Assembly (NCBI RefSeq): GCF_003762835.1
Contig: NZ_RJWA01000003.1
Span: forward strand, 186,001-250,000
Reading direction: 5' to 3'
Length of the DNA stretch: 64,000 bases
Origin: Micromonospora sp. HM5-17
GTDB taxonomy: Bacteria; Actinomycetota; Actinomycetes; Mycobacteriales; Micromonosporaceae
Shown: one piece after another, positions 16,743-24,764 of the stretch
How positions within the stretch are numbered: position 1 is the stretch's first letter
How the letters are laid out: every line of letters starts with the position of its first letter
Made by a program: the position numbers and the translations under genes
The notes under the pieces: model-generated
Told to the model about the DNA's origin: nothing
Database searches by the model: none
Seen by the model: only the letters and a program-made list of their open reading frames with translations

Positions 16743-17932
16743 GCGTCATGGTGGAGGACTCGCTGCGTGAGATGTTCGCCGCCCGGGTCGCGACGCCCCC
16801 GGTCGCGGATGACATCGCGGCCCGGGTCATCCGGCGGGGCCGGGCCATCCGCCGGCGGCGGACCGTCGCCTCGCTGCTCGGGGCGGCGACTGCCCTGGTT
16901 CTCGTCGTTGGCGGCGTGACCTCGCTGGGTGGCTGGCCGGGCGGTCCGCCGCCGGGCGTCGCCAACGTGGCCGGCTTCGACATCGACGCCGTCGAGCCGG
17001 AGCTCACCACGCCCCTCGCGATGCCCGCCCCGGGCATCGACACCGGAATCGGGCTCGACATCCGCAGTGGTGACCAGCTCTGGACCACCGACGGGCGGCG
17101 CCTCAGCCTCGACGGGGTCGGTGAGGTGACCCGGATCTACCGCGTCCCCGCCGGGTGGATATACGCCGGGGTCGACCAGGTCCGGCTCCTCCGGTCCGAC
17201 GGCTCGTCACTCGCGCTCAGCGGCAAGGACGGACGCTGGGTGCTCAGCGCCGACGGCCAGCGGTTCGCCTTCCAGCTCGGCACCACCCTCTACGTCGCCG
17301 CGATCAGCCCCACCGGGATGGCGGTGCTCGGGAACGTGACGGTCCCGGCCGACAGCTGGCCGGTCGCGCTCACCGCCGACCGGGTGCTGCTCTCGGTGGC
17401 GGGCCGGGGCTACGGAACCGTCAACCTGAGGACGCCGGCCCGAGCGGCCCCGAACGCCGACGTCACGGCGGTGTACGGCGTACGGGGGGAGCGGGTGGTC
17501 GGGCTGGTCCGGGGCAGGGGCGACCGAAACGACTGCCTGGCCGAGCTGACCGCGACCGGCGCCGGCCTCGTTTCGGTCCGCAGCGGCGCCTGCGACTTCC
17601 GCTCCACCGGAACGGCGTCCGGGGCCGGACTCACCAGCACCGCCGACGGGCTGGCTCCCGACGGCCGGTGGCTGGCTGCGCGGCGGGGTACCGGGGTCAC
17701 CGTGGTCGACGTCGAGGGCAGCCTCACCGGACCGACCACGGCGGTCGACTGCCCGGGAGAGGCGGTGGTCCTCCCGGTCTGGGCCGACTCCCGGACGGTG
17801 GTGACCGGCGACGCCCGGACCGTCATCCGGTGCGCCGTCGACGGCACGAGGCAGACCCTGCCGCTGCCCGAGGGCGTCGGGGAGGACTGGCAGCTCGTGC
17901 CCAGGCTGCCGGCCGACGCGCCCGGGCAGTAG
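16739..17932 (+). CDS. Membrane-anchored beta-propeller-like protein, sigma-factor operon partner
   Basis: 397 aa. A short cytoplasmic N-terminus (about 40 residues, rich in Arg) precedes one transmembrane helix ('VASLLGAATALVLVVGGV'), and about 330 extracytoplasmic residues contain repeated blade-like strands ('DQLWTTDGRRLSL', 'DGRWVLSADGQRFAFQLG', 'DGRWLAARRGTGVTVVDV'). It starts on the sigma factor's stop codon. Position and topology fit an anti-sigma or sensor role, but no zinc anti-sigma HxxxCxxC motif is visible, so this is inference. Confidence 0.7.
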   Translation: MSVMVEDSLREMFAARVATPPVADDIAARVIRRGRAIRRRRTVASLLGAATALVLVVGGVTSLGGWPGGPPPGVANVAGFDIDAVEPELTTPLAMPAPGIDTGIGLDIRSGDQLWTTDGRRLSLDGVGEVTRIYRVPAGWIYAGVDQVRLLRSDGSSLALSGKDGRWVLSADGQRFAFQLGTTLYVAAISPTGMAVLGNVTVPADSWPVALTADRVLLSVAGRGYGTVNLRTPARAAPNADVTAVYGVRGERVVGLVRGRGDRNDCLAELTATGAGLVSVRSGACDFRSTGTASGAGLTSTADGLAPDGRWLAARRGTGVTVVDVEGSLTGPTTAVDCPGEAVVLPVWADSRTVVTGDARTVIRCAVDGTRQTLPLPEGVGEDWQLVPRLPADAPGQ

Positions 17933-17942
17933 CCTCGGGCCC

Positions 17943-18908
17943 GTGACGTCCCCCGAACCCGCGCCGACGCGACCGCCGACGTCCGACCGGTCCGTCCCCG
18001 GGCCGGAGCCGACCGGCGCGTCGGCGTCGGGTGGGGCGGCCGGCGACGTACCCCGGATCGACCTGCACGCCCACTCGACCGCCAGCGACGGCACCCTCAC
18101 GCCGGCGGAGCTGGTCCGGACGGCCCGGGCCGTGGGACTCGACGTCCTGGCGCTCACCGACCACGACACCACCTCGGGCTGGGAGCCGGCGGCCCGGGCA
18201 CTGCCGCCGGGGCTCACCCTGATCCGGGGCGCCGAACTCTCCTGCCGGTGGTACGGCACCGAACCGTCGATCCCGCTGCACCTGCTGGCGTACCTCTTCG
18301 ACCCCGACGCCCCGGGGCTCGCTGCCGAGCTGGCCCGGGTCCGGGCCGCCCGCGAGGTACGCGGGGAACGGATCGTCGCGCTGCTCCGCGCGGACGGCAT
18401 CGACGTGAGCTGGTCGGAGGTCCTGGCGTACGCGGACGGCGGCACGGTGGGCCGGCCACACATCGCGCAGGCGCTGATCCGGGCTGGTCTGGTCGCCAGC
18501 ACCGCCGAGGCGTTCGCACCACAGTGGCTCGGCGAGCGGTACCGGCTGCCCAAGGACGACATCGACGTGTTCCGGGCGGTGGAGCTGGTCCGGCAGGCGG
18601 GTGGGGTGCCGGTGCTGGCCCACCCGCGCGCGACCCGACGGGGCCTGATCGTGCCGGACACGGTGATCGTCGAGCTGGCAGCGCTCGGGCTCGCCGGCCT
18701 GGAGGCCGACCACGAGGACCACTCGTCGGCCGAGCGGGCGGCGGTTCGGGCCCTCGCCGGACGGCTCGGGCTCTTCGTCACCGGCTCCTCCGACTTTCAC
18801 GGCACCCACAAGACCGTCCGGCTCGGCGCGTACACGACCGGCGTCGAGACGTACGAGCGGATCGTGGCCTCGGCCCGGGGCGTGGCCCCGCTCACCGGTC
18901 CCGGCTGA
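17943..18908 (+). CDS. PHP-domain phosphoesterase
   Basis: 321 aa. All PHP metal-site motifs are present: 'RIDLHAHSTASDGTLTPAELV', 'ALTDHDTTSGW', 'GAELSC', 'VLAHPRATR', 'LEADHEDHS' and 'TGSSDFHG'. The length and order match the YciV/RnaA-type 3',5'-nucleotide phosphatase or 5'-3' exoribonuclease family. A TAGCCT box 7 nt before the GTG suggests a leaderless start. A Pro/Ser-rich N-terminal extension (about 35 residues) precedes the domain. Confidence 0.88.
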   Translation: MTSPEPAPTRPPTSDRSVPGPEPTGASASGGAAGDVPRIDLHAHSTASDGTLTPAELVRTARAVGLDVLALTDHDTTSGWEPAARALPPGLTLIRGAELSCRWYGTEPSIPLHLLAYLFDPDAPGLAAELARVRAAREVRGERIVALLRADGIDVSWSEVLAYADGGTVGRPHIAQALIRAGLVASTAEAFAPQWLGERYRLPKDDIDVFRAVELVRQAGGVPVLAHPRATRRGLIVPDTVIVELAALGLAGLEADHEDHSSAERAAVRALAGRLGLFVTGSSDFHGTHKTVRLGAYTTGVETYERIVASARGVAPLTGPG

Positions 18909-18948
18909 CCCGGGCGAACCGTCCCACCCCCACGACTACCGTGAGCGG

Positions 18949-19563
18949 GTGAACACGAAGCTGCTCGGCGAGGTTCTGGTGACCCTGCTGGTGATCACCG
19001 ATCCGCCGGGCTCGGTGCCGATCTTCGTCGCCCTGACCCGGGCGATGACGCCGCGGCAACGGGCCCGGGCGGCGTGGCAGGCCGTGGCGCTCGCCCTCGG
19101 AGTGATCGTGGTCTTCGCGGTGGCCGGGCGGACCCTGCTGGCCTACCTGCACATCGACCTGCCGGCACTCCAGGCGGCGGGGGGCCTGCTCCTCCTGCTG
19201 GTGGCACTCGAACTGCTCACCGGCAAGAGCGACGATCCCGCGCACCAGAGCACGACGAACGTCGCCCTGGTCCCACTCGGTACGCCGCTGCTGGCCGGTC
19301 CCGGCGCGATCGTCGCCACCATGCTCTTCGTCCAGGAGGCCGGCGGGGTGGCGGACTACCTGTCGATCGGCGTCGGGATCGCCCTGGTGATGGTGGCGGT
19401 CTGGCTGATCCTGCGCTTCTCCGGGATCGTGGTGAAGGTGCTTCGGCCGGCGGGAATCGAGGTGCTCACCCGCATCGCCGGTCTGCTGCTGGCCGCGATC
19501 GCGGTGCAGCTCATCGCCGACGCGGTGGCCGCCTTCGTCGACGCCCACCGGCTCGGGGGCTGA
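18949..19563 (+). CDS. MarC-family membrane protein
   Basis: 204 aa with six transmembrane helices; 'LLVITDPPGSVPIFVALT' and 'LVPLGTPLLAGPGAIVATMLF' are the two conserved MarC half-repeat motifs. MarC proteins are integral membrane proteins of unknown transport function. TACCGT ends 6 nt before the GTG start, so it is probably leaderless and separately transcribed from the PHP gene. Confidence 0.9.
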   Translation: MNTKLLGEVLVTLLVITDPPGSVPIFVALTRAMTPRQRARAAWQAVALALGVIVVFAVAGRTLLAYLHIDLPALQAAGGLLLLLVALELLTGKSDDPAHQSTTNVALVPLGTPLLAGPGAIVATMLFVQEAGGVADYLSIGVGIALVMVAVWLILRFSGIVVKVLRPAGIEVLTRIAGLLLAAIAVQLIADAVAAFVDAHRLGG

Positions 19564-19765
19564 CGGTCGTCCCCGTGGCGGCCCGGTCCCGGGAGCGACA
19601 CGTCCGGCCCGGTCCCGGGAGGCCGGGTCGTCGCGTGTCCTCGGGGGTCGGGAGGGGCGCGGCGGTCCGGCGCGGGAGGTCGCAAAGGGGCGCGTCCGGT
19701 CCGGCCGGGCGGTGGGTGTCGCCTCGCACGGCCGGAGTGTCGGAACGGCATGGCAGGATCGGGGG

Positions 19766-20695
19766 GTGCGCAGGCCCTCCTCTGCCGGCAACCGGACCCC
19801 TCGGCCCCGTGACGAGCCCGAGCAACTGGGGTTCGACGGCATGCCTGAGCGGCTCTTCGTCTGTACGCCCAGCAAGCTCGGCTCCTACACGGACTGTCCC
19901 CGGCGCTACCGCTACGCGTACGTCGACCGGCCGGCGCCGCCCAAGGGGCCGCCGTGGGCGCACAACTCCCTCGGCAGCAGCGTGCACACCGCCCTGCGGA
20001 ACTGGTACGGACTCCCGCCCGACCGCCGGCGCCCCGAGGCGCTGCCAACCCTGCTCAAGGGGACCTGGGTCCGCGAGGGCTACCGCGACGACGAGCAGGA
20101 GCGGGCGGTGTTCCGCCGGGCCCTGGAGTGGCTGGAGTCCTACGTGGAAACGCTGGACCCCACCGTCGATCCGGTGGGGGTGGAGCGGGTCGTGGCGGTC
20201 AAGACCGCGGTCCTCGCCTTCAACGGCCGGGCCGACCGGATCGACGCGCGATCCGGCCCGGACGGTCCGGAACTGGTGATCGTGGACTACAAGACCGGAC
20301 GGGCCGGTCTCGACGCCGACGACGCCCGGGGATCCCAGGCGCTGGCGCTCTACGCGTACGCCGCCGAGCGGGTGTTCCGGCGGCCCTGCCGGCGGGTGGA
20401 ACTGCACCACCTGCCGACCGCCACGGTCGCGGCCCACGAGCACACTGCGGAGTCCCTTGCCCGGCAGGTCGCCCGCGCCGAGGAGACCGCCCGGGACATC
20501 ATGGCCGCCGAGCGGGCGGTTGCCGACGGTGCCGATCCCGACGAGGCCTTTCCGGTCTCGCCCGGGGCACGGTGCGGCTGGTGCGACTACCGGCGGGTCT
20601 GTCCAGCCGGGGCGGAGGCGCCCGCCCGGGACCCGTGGTCGGCGGTCGAGCGCGCGCTGCTGCCGGCGGAGTCGGGGCCCGAGCCGCCGGAGTGA
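19766..20695 (+). CDS. RecB-like PD-(D/E)XK nuclease with Fe-S-type cysteines
   Basis: 309 aa from GTG 19766 (a CAGGAT box lies 6 nt upstream; ATG 19841 is the alternative). Nuclease core: 'FNGRADRIDA' and 'LVIVDYKTGRAG' supply the Asp and Asp-x-Lys residues. One Cys near the N-terminus ('SYTDCPRRYRYAY') and three near the C-terminus ('CGWCDYRRVC') form the split four-Cys arrangement that holds a 4Fe-4S cluster in AddB/Cas4-type nucleases. It stands alone without helicase or Cas genes, so a DNA-repair exonuclease is most likely. Confidence 0.85.
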   Translation: MRRPSSAGNRTPRPRDEPEQLGFDGMPERLFVCTPSKLGSYTDCPRRYRYAYVDRPAPPKGPPWAHNSLGSSVHTALRNWYGLPPDRRRPEALPTLLKGTWVREGYRDDEQERAVFRRALEWLESYVETLDPTVDPVGVERVVAVKTAVLAFNGRADRIDARSGPDGPELVIVDYKTGRAGLDADDARGSQALALYAYAAERVFRRPCRRVELHHLPTATVAAHEHTAESLARQVARAEETARDIMAAERAVADGADPDEAFPVSPGARCGWCDYRRVCPAGAEAPARDPWSAVERALLPAESGPEPPE

Positions 20696-20849
20696 CCGGC
20701 CGCGGCCGCGTCACCTCGACGACGCCCTCGGGGATCCGCGTCGCTGGTTCCACCGTCGCCGGCCGGGCCGGCCCGGCTCGGTAGCCCCGCCGTGGGGCGT
20801 CGGTGACCCGGTTCGTGGCCGGTCGGGCGGTCCGGCGCGCGGTTGGTCG

Positions 20850-21275
20850 TCAGGCGTCGGTGGCCCGGCGGAGCTGGCAGTCCGGGCAGAGCCCCCAGTA
20901 CGTGACCTCCGCCTCGTCGATCTCGAACCCGTACGATGCCACGGGTTCGAGGCAGGGGGCCGAGCCGACCGCGCAGTCCACGTCGGCGATCGCACCGCAG
21001 CCCCGGCAGACGACGTGATGGTGGTTGTCCCCGACCCGCGCCTCGTAGCGGGCGGGAGACCCGGCGGGCTCGATCCGGCGGGAGAGCCCGGCCCGGGACA
21101 ACGCCCCGAGGACGTCGTAGATCGCCTGGGTGGAGACCGAGTCGAGGCGTTCCCGCACCCGCTGGGCGATCTCCTCCACCTCCAGGTGGCCACCGGTGGC
21201 GAGCACGTCCAACACGGCGAGGCGCGGCTTGGTGACCCGGAGGCCCCGCGACCTCAGCAGCTCCTCGCCCGTCAT
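20850..21275 (-). CDS. Fur-family transcriptional regulator
   Basis: 141 aa. Winged-helix domain ('GLRVTKPRLAVLDVLATGGHLEVEEI', 'VSTQAIYDVLGALSRAGLSRRIEPAGSPARYEAR') and C-terminal metal domain ('DNHHHVVCRGCGAIADVDC' and 'YWGLCPDCQ'). The two CxxC pairs indicate a structural zinc, as in FurA-type peroxide/iron sensors. In many actinobacteria furA precedes katG, but no catalase gene is near. A 7-bp inverted repeat directly upstream of the ATG may be an autoregulatory site. Confidence 0.9.
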   Translation of the reverse strand: MTGEELLRSRGLRVTKPRLAVLDVLATGGHLEVEEIAQRVRERLDSVSTQAIYDVLGALSRAGLSRRIEPAGSPARYEARVGDNHHHVVCRGCGAIADVDCAVGSAPCLEPVASYGFEIDEAEVTYWGLCPDCQLRRATDA

Positions 21276-21277
21276 TC

Positions 21278-21297
21278 ATCCATGACAGCACATGGAT
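21278..21297. promoter_or_regulatory. Inverted repeat at the Fur gene start
   Basis: ATCCATG-N6-CATGGAT, beginning 3 nt upstream of the Fur start codon at 21275. A regulator bound here would block initiation, which fits autoregulation. Confidence 0.5.
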
Positions 21298-21484
21298 AGG
21301 GAGGCAACAAGGCGATCTCCAGGTGATCGTGGTAGCCGCCACAGCCGCTTCTTCGCAGGTCGGCGGGGTGCGGGAACCGGAGTGAACCACCGGGACTCCT
21401 GTCCCGTGTAGCGGAGTAGATCGGGCACCGTGATCGAGCCGCCGTACCGTGGGGTCCGGCGATTCCGAGCGTCGATGAGGAGGC

Positions 21485-21964
21485 ATGGTGTTCAGGGAAG
21501 TCATGGGCCTCCCCGCACATGCGTTGCTGGTGCACGCCGCGGTCGTCTTCGTACCGCTGCTGGCGCTGGTGGGCACGGGTTACGCCGTTCTGCCGCGGTT
21601 CCGGGGCCGGCTCGACTGGGCGGCGGCGTCGCTGGCCGTGGTGGCGCCCGTCGCCGCCATCCTCGCGCGACTGTCCGGCGACGAGCTGCGGGACGTGTTG
21701 ATCGCCAAGAACTACCCGGACGAGATCATCCAACAGGTCGACAACCACCAGGCGTACGGCTACCTGACGGTCTGGTGGAGCGTCGCGCTCGGGGTCGCGA
21801 CCCTGGCGCTGCTCGTGCTGACCAGCCGGCGGGTCCGGTCCGCGCCGAGGTGGCTGCCGCCGCTGCTCGGCGCGGTCGTCGTCGTCCTGGCGGTGGTCAA
21901 CCTCTGGTACGTCTACCGGACCGGTGACACCGGTGCCACGGTGGTCTGGCAGGGCGTGCTCTGA
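21485..21964 (+). CDS. DUF2231 membrane protein
   Basis: 159 aa, four transmembrane helices. 'GLPAHALLVHAAVVFVPLLAL' with its two conserved His residues matches the start of DUF2231 domains, which may bind haem or metal. GAGGAGG about 5 nt upstream supports the ATG at 21485. It is divergent from the Fur gene and ends in a strong hairpin, so it forms a monocistronic unit that Fur could control (inference). Confidence 0.82.
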   Translation: MVFREVMGLPAHALLVHAAVVFVPLLALVGTGYAVLPRFRGRLDWAAASLAVVAPVAAILARLSGDELRDVLIAKNYPDEIIQQVDNHQAYGYLTVWWSVALGVATLALLVLTSRRVRSAPRWLPPLLGAVVVVLAVVNLWYVYRTGDTGATVVWQGVL

Positions 21965-21967
21965 CGA

Positions 21968-22010
21968 GCCTCGTCCCGAGGGCGGCAAGGGGGCGTCCTC
22001 GGGACGAGGC
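21968..22010 (+). terminator. Rho-independent-like terminator of DUF2231 gene
   Basis: GCCTCGTCCCGAGG (21968-21981) pairs perfectly with CCTCGGGACGAGGC (21997-22010), a 14-bp stem with a 15-nt loop, 4 nt after the stop codon. Confidence 0.75.
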
Positions 22011-22140
22011 CGGGCCGGATGACCGGGCGGGAGCGGAGCTACCAGCCCGGCCGGCATCGTGCCCACGACAGCGCGCGCCGCTCCGGCAGGGCGACCGCGG
22101 CTCGGGAGCGCGCGTGCGGAACGGGTGGCCGGACACGCGC

Positions 22141-22467
22141 TCAGAACAGCGCACGGGAGCAGAGCAGACACATGAGCACGAGCACCACCGCGCCGCTGAC
22201 CATGCCGATGCCGTAGGTCAGGGTCCGGGCGCTGCTCTCGGCGGCGTCCAGCGCGGGCAGGTCCTGCGGAGGCAGCGTCCGGGGCGGGGGCGGCTGCACG
22301 TGTACGGTCGGCCGCCACTCCGGCGGCGGCATGCTGCTCGGCGGCGGACCGGCGTACGGCGGCTTCCTCTCGCCGGGCTGGGCGGGCGGCCGGGGCGGAT
22401 CGGCGGGTTGTCCGGTGGGCCGACGCCAGAAGGCGTCATCGGCGGAGTCACCGCTGGGCGTCGTCAC
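22141..22467 (-). CDS. Hypothetical Pro-rich protein with C-terminal membrane anchor
   Basis: 108 aa from GTG 22467, chosen because TAGCGT lies 8 nt upstream (leaderless). About 75 Pro-rich cytoplasmic residues ('PPPSSMPPPEWRPTVHVQPPPPRT') precede one C-terminal transmembrane helix ('TYGIGMVSGAVVLVLMCLLC'), a tail-anchored layout. Function unknown. Confidence 0.65.
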   Translation of the reverse strand: MTTPSGDSADDAFWRRPTGQPADPPRPPAQPGERKPPYAGPPPSSMPPPEWRPTVHVQPPPPRTLPPQDLPALDAAESSARTLTYGIGMVSGAVVLVLMCLLCSRALF

Positions 22468-22651
22468 GCTGTCCGACGCTACCAACCTCGATGACCCCGG
22501 GCCTGTCGGCGGGCCTGATCCCGGGACCCTTCCGGTCCGGCCCTGAGGGGCGTCGGGCGCCCGCCGGACATCGACGGCGTCGCGGCGCGGCGCTTGCCCG
22601 GGCTGGCCCCGGGCGGGCAGGCCCCGCGCCGCGGACGGGTACGCTTCTGGC

Positions 22652-22840
22652 GTGCACAGGAGGGACGAACTGTTCGCCGCGGGCGCGGCCACGGACGACG
22701 ACCGGCTGGTCGACCTCACCGACGACGACTTCCGGGTGTTGCCCGACCAGTCGGTGGACGACACCGACCGGGGTTGGGGCGAGCTGCCGGCCTCCAACGA
22801 CGACCGGCTGCTGGCCGAGCGCCCGCCGCACTGGGACTGA
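22652..22840 (+). CDS. Small acidic hypothetical protein
   Basis: 62 aa, very acidic: 16 Asp and 6 Glu. It starts 'MHRRDELFAAGAATDDDRLVDL' and ends 'NDDRLLAERPPHWD'. The TACGCT box 6 nt before the GTG supports a leaderless start. Third-position GC is high, as in real genes here. I recall similar C-termini (DRLLAERPPHW) in small actinobacterial proteins of unknown function. Confidence 0.7.
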   Translation: MHRRDELFAAGAATDDDRLVDLTDDDFRVLPDQSVDDTDRGWGELPASNDDRLLAERPPHWD

Positions 22841-22851
22841 CCAACCGACCG

Positions 22852-23463
22852 TCACGGCTGGACGATGATCGCGAACCGGGTCGCGCCGGGCAGGACGAGT
22901 GCCCGCCGCGCCTCGTCCGGCTTCAGCGCCAGGTAGAGGGCGCTCGCGGAGCCCTCCTGAGTCAGGACGTCGAGCACCAGCGCCCGGCCCGCCACCAGGA
23001 TCGGCTTCGTTGCCGGACTCTCGTCGGCGACGGCGAGCAGATCCACCCGGATCCCCGGTCGAGCCACGGCCAGGGCCGCCGGCTCGGCGAGCCGGATCGG
23101 GACGCCGACCGTGCCGGCCGGCACCGGAAGTGGACGTCCGGCCGTTCCACCGGTGGGCGTCCCGGGGTCACCCGCCCCGGGCGTCGTTCCGCCGGGCGTG
23201 CCGGCCCCGGTCGTTTGGTCTCGTGGGTCCGGGCCGGCGGTCGAGCGGGATGGACCGGCGCCGGGTGAGCCGGCGCCGGTGGCGGCCCGGCCCGCGGTCG
23301 TGTCGGTGCAGGTCGGCTCGCGGAGGTAGAGCAGGCCGATCGCGACCAGGACCAGGACGGTGGCCAGGGCCCACCGGAGCGCCGGGACGCTGCCGAGCCG
23401 CGGCGGCCAGCGGCTCGGGCGCAGGTCACCATCGCCCTCGGTCAGGGTGCGGTCGAGTGCCAT
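22852..23463 (-). CDS. SAF/RcpC-like (CpaB-type) membrane-anchored protein
   Basis: 203 aa. One N-terminal transmembrane helix ('WALATVLVLVAIGLLYL'), a Gly/Pro/Thr-rich linker (about 50 residues), then a domain with 'VGVPIRLAEPAALAVARPGIRVDLLAV' and 'KPDEARRALVLPGATRFAIIVQP', which resembles the RcpC half of Flp-pilus CpaB proteins. Start ATG 23463 has GGGAGG 7 nt upstream. No other pilus genes are nearby, so pilus assembly is only a possibility. Confidence 0.68.
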   Translation of the reverse strand: MALDRTLTEGDGDLRPSRWPPRLGSVPALRWALATVLVLVAIGLLYLREPTCTDTTAGRAATGAGSPGAGPSRSTAGPDPRDQTTGAGTPGGTTPGAGDPGTPTGGTAGRPLPVPAGTVGVPIRLAEPAALAVARPGIRVDLLAVADESPATKPILVAGRALVLDVLTQEGSASALYLALKPDEARRALVLPGATRFAIIVQP

Positions 23464-23557
23464 GGCGTACCTCCCGTGGGGGCGACGCCTGCGCCGATGG
23501 GCGTCGTCCACGGGGCTGCACGCTAGCCGGGAGTGCGGTCGAGGGCGGTGGACCTAC

Positions 23558-23583
23558 GGCGGCCTGTGGACAACCAGGCCGCC
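23558..23583 (-). terminator. Hairpin downstream of FmdB gene, containing a DnaA-box-like 9-mer
   Basis: GGCGGCCTG / CAGGCCGCC form a perfect 9-bp stem with an 8-nt loop, 32 nt beyond the FmdB stop. The sequence TGTGGACAA (23565-23573) is the complement of the DnaA box TTGTCCACA. Confidence 0.5.
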
Positions 23584-23614
23584 TGTGGAAAACGCGTCGG
23601 GGCGAATCGGCAGG

Positions 23615-23965
23615 TCAGGCCGCGCTGGCCGACGCCGTCGACGTGCTGCTGGCGGCACCGCTCGTCGTGCCGGACCCGCCGCCGCTGCCGTTGGCCGAAC
23701 CGGAGGAGTTCGCACCACCGTTGCTGCCGGACGACGTGGCGCTGCTCCTCGTGGAGTCGGACGTGGTCGAGCCGCCGTTCGCGCCGTTGTTCCGGGAGTC
23801 GGTCCGGTAGAAGCCGGACCCCTTGAAGACGATGCCGACCGAGTTGAACAACTTGCGCAGCCGGCCCTGGCACGCCGGGCACTCGGTCAGTGGCTCGTCA
23901 GAGAAGGACTGCACCGCCTCGAGCTGGTGGCCGCACTCGGTGCAAGCGTACTGGTAGGTGGGCAC
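23615..23965 (-). CDS. FmdB-family zinc-ribbon protein (Ruc/Rv0991c-like)
   Basis: 116 aa from GTG 23965 (GGAGG 5 nt upstream). A zinc ribbon, 'PTYQYACTECGHQLEAVQSF', has Cys pairs CTEC and CPAC, then 'LRKLFNSVGIVFKGSGFYRTDSR', followed by about 60 low-complexity Ser/Gly/Thr/Asn residues. This is the layout of M. tuberculosis Rv0991c, described as a redox-regulated chaperone (Ruc), next to the same neighbours (5-formyl-THF cyclo-ligase, galU, moeA). A perfect CIRCE element 26 nt upstream implies HrcA heat-shock control. Confidence 0.85.
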   Translation of the reverse strand: MPTYQYACTECGHQLEAVQSFSDEPLTECPACQGRLRKLFNSVGIVFKGSGFYRTDSRNNGANGGSTTSDSTRSSATSSGSNGGANSSGSANGSGGGSGTTSGAASSTSTASASAA

Positions 23966-23991
23966 ATTCCCCTCCGGATCTTGCAAGCCTG

Positions 23992-24018
23992 TTGGCACTC
24001 GACGTATCCGAGTGCCAA
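23992..24018 (-). promoter_or_regulatory. CIRCE element (HrcA operator)
   Basis: TTGGCACTC-N9-GAGTGCCAA is a perfect 9-bp inverted repeat with the canonical 9-nt spacer, matching the CIRCE consensus (TTAGCACTC-N9-GAGTGCTAA) as found in GC-rich actinobacteria. It lies 26 nt upstream of the FmdB start. Confidence 0.92.
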
Positions 24019-24069
24019 TGGTGCGGCATGGTACCCACTTTCGTCCAGCCGAGGTGTCGGGGCCGACCC

Positions 24070-24681
24070 TCAATCGGGCGACAGCCCGCGGAAGCCCTCA
24101 GTCGGGGTGATCGCCGCCCGGACCGGACGGTCGTGTGGGGCTTCCGGGAGACGATCGACCAGTTCACCGTCGTGGAGCAGCGCCACGGTCGGTGCGGCGG
24201 CGTCGACCCGGGCCAGCGCGCGGTCGTACGACCCGCCGCCCCGGCCCAGCCGCATCCCGCGCCGGTCGACGGCGACTGCCGGCACCACGATCAGCCCCGC
24301 ACCGCCGACCGCGTCCGGGCCCAGCTGTCCGGTGCGCGGCTCGCGCAGTCCCCGCCCGGCGGCAACCAGTGAGTCCGGTCCGTCGTACGGCGCCCAGTCG
24401 AGGTCGAGGTCGGGGCGGAGCACCGGCAGCAGCAGCACTCCGGCCGAGCCCAGCGCCGCGGCGAGCACCTCCGGCAACTCCGGGCCACCGGGCTCGGTCC
24501 CGACCGGCACGTAGGCGGCGACCCGGTGTGGTCGTACCCGGTGGAGCAGGGCGACGAGCGCGGCCTGGACCTGTCCGGCGGCGGCCTGCCGGTCCCCGGG
24601 CGACAGCGACCGGCGGCGGGCGAGCAGCCGGGCGCGGACGTCCCGCTTGGCCCTACCCACCTCATCCGAAAAATCCGGCAC
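24070..24681 (-). CDS. 5-formyltetrahydrofolate cyclo-ligase
   Basis: 203 aa from GTG 24681 (GGGAG 6 nt upstream; ATG 24699 is possible). 'VAAYVPVGTEPGGPELPEVL' is the substrate-binding region and 'GMRLGRGGGSYDRAL' is the conserved ATP/folate loop near the C-terminus. It converts 5-formyl-THF to 5,10-methenyl-THF with ATP. As in M. tuberculosis Rv0992c it lies beside the FmdB gene and near galU, but here it is divergent from a diguanylate cyclase. Confidence 0.9.
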   Translation of the reverse strand: MPDFSDEVGRAKRDVRARLLARRRSLSPGDRQAAAGQVQAALVALLHRVRPHRVAAYVPVGTEPGGPELPEVLAAALGSAGVLLLPVLRPDLDLDWAPYDGPDSLVAAGRGLREPRTGQLGPDAVGGAGLIVVPAVAVDRRGMRLGRGGGSYDRALARVDAAAPTVALLHDGELVDRLPEAPHDRPVRAAITPTEGFRGLSPD

Positions 24682-24764
24682 GTAACACTCCCACGGCAAC
24701 TCCGGTTAACCAGTTCGGTTGGGTCAGCATCGCAGCAACGGATGCGGAGCTTCCGGGGGGACGA

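Noticed and set aside
19766-20695. Cas4-type nuclease of a CRISPR system
   Set aside because: The Cys arrangement and nuclease motif are similar, but there is no repeat array and no other cas gene; the length fits a RecB-like repair exonuclease.
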